Positions 5,037 through 5,070 of a stretch of DNA of 5,070 bases are shown in pieces; position 1 is the first letter of the stretch, and each line of letters begins with the position of its first letter. Origin of the DNA: an uncultured Acetatifactor sp. (GTDB lineage Bacteria > Bacillota > Clostridia > Lachnospirales > Lachnospiraceae). Both the position numbers and the translations under genes were made by a program. The stretch lies in assembly GCA_910586835.1 (NCBI GenBank), contig CAJUJU010000029.1, positions 1 through 5,070 on the forward strand. The letters are read 5' to 3'. The notes under the pieces are model-generated. The model was not told where the DNA came from. It saw only the letters and a list, made by a program, of their open reading frames with translations, and did not search any database.

Positions 5037-5070
5037 TTTTTAACCTCCAGGTAGGTGCTCCGCAGGATGC

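Noticed and set aside
1..5070. CRISPR array, tRNA, rRNA, or retron-like element
   Set aside because: No regularly spaced repeats, no cloverleaf or rRNA-like sequence and no reverse-transcriptase motifs were seen on either strand.

Overview
The window looks like a piece of a Clostridia (probably Lachnospiraceae-type) genome. Strong AGGAGG-class ribosome binding sites, Firmicutes-style promoters and Tn4451/ICE-family transposon genes all point that way. The placement is by style and family resemblance, not by a search. No complete new system is visible. The left half is a scrapyard of integrative-element pieces and the right half is ordinary chromosomal metabolism.

Left part (1-2490): a GC-rich ICE tail comes first, with the 3' end of an unidentified gene, then tnpW, then a GC-rich hairpin terminator. 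It abuts a decapitated VirD4/TraG-type coupling-protein fragment (about 367-951) that keeps its Walker B region but has lost its N-terminal part and its C-terminus. At about 951 this fragment is joined end to end with a minus-strand, AT-richer cassette: an intact SMI1/KNR4 (SUKH) family immunity-type gene (1293-1841) with its own good promoter, followed by a second small gene (936-1244) whose 3' end was replaced by VirD4 sequence. No toxin gene is visible, so these are orphan immunity-type genes. Behind the cassette, on the same strand, lies a short TnpV-like C-terminal remnant (1927-2067). A roughly 370-base non-coding stretch follows with two long imperfect hairpins. The second hairpin covers the Shine-Dalgarno sequence of a 15-codon reading frame that resembles the truncated start of an ICE sigma-like gene.

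Right part (2490-5070): a consensus-like promoter (2570-2598) drives a translationally coupled pair, a Nudix hydrolase and a histidine phosphatase (RHG family), which ends at a terminator. That hairpin is T-rich on both sides, so it can also end the convergent minus-strand operon, which encodes a GDPD-family glycerophosphodiester phosphodiesterase followed by a flavodoxin-fold protein. These four genes are intact, well formed and probably chromosomal. The boundary between element debris and chromosome is likely between about 2480 and 2570.
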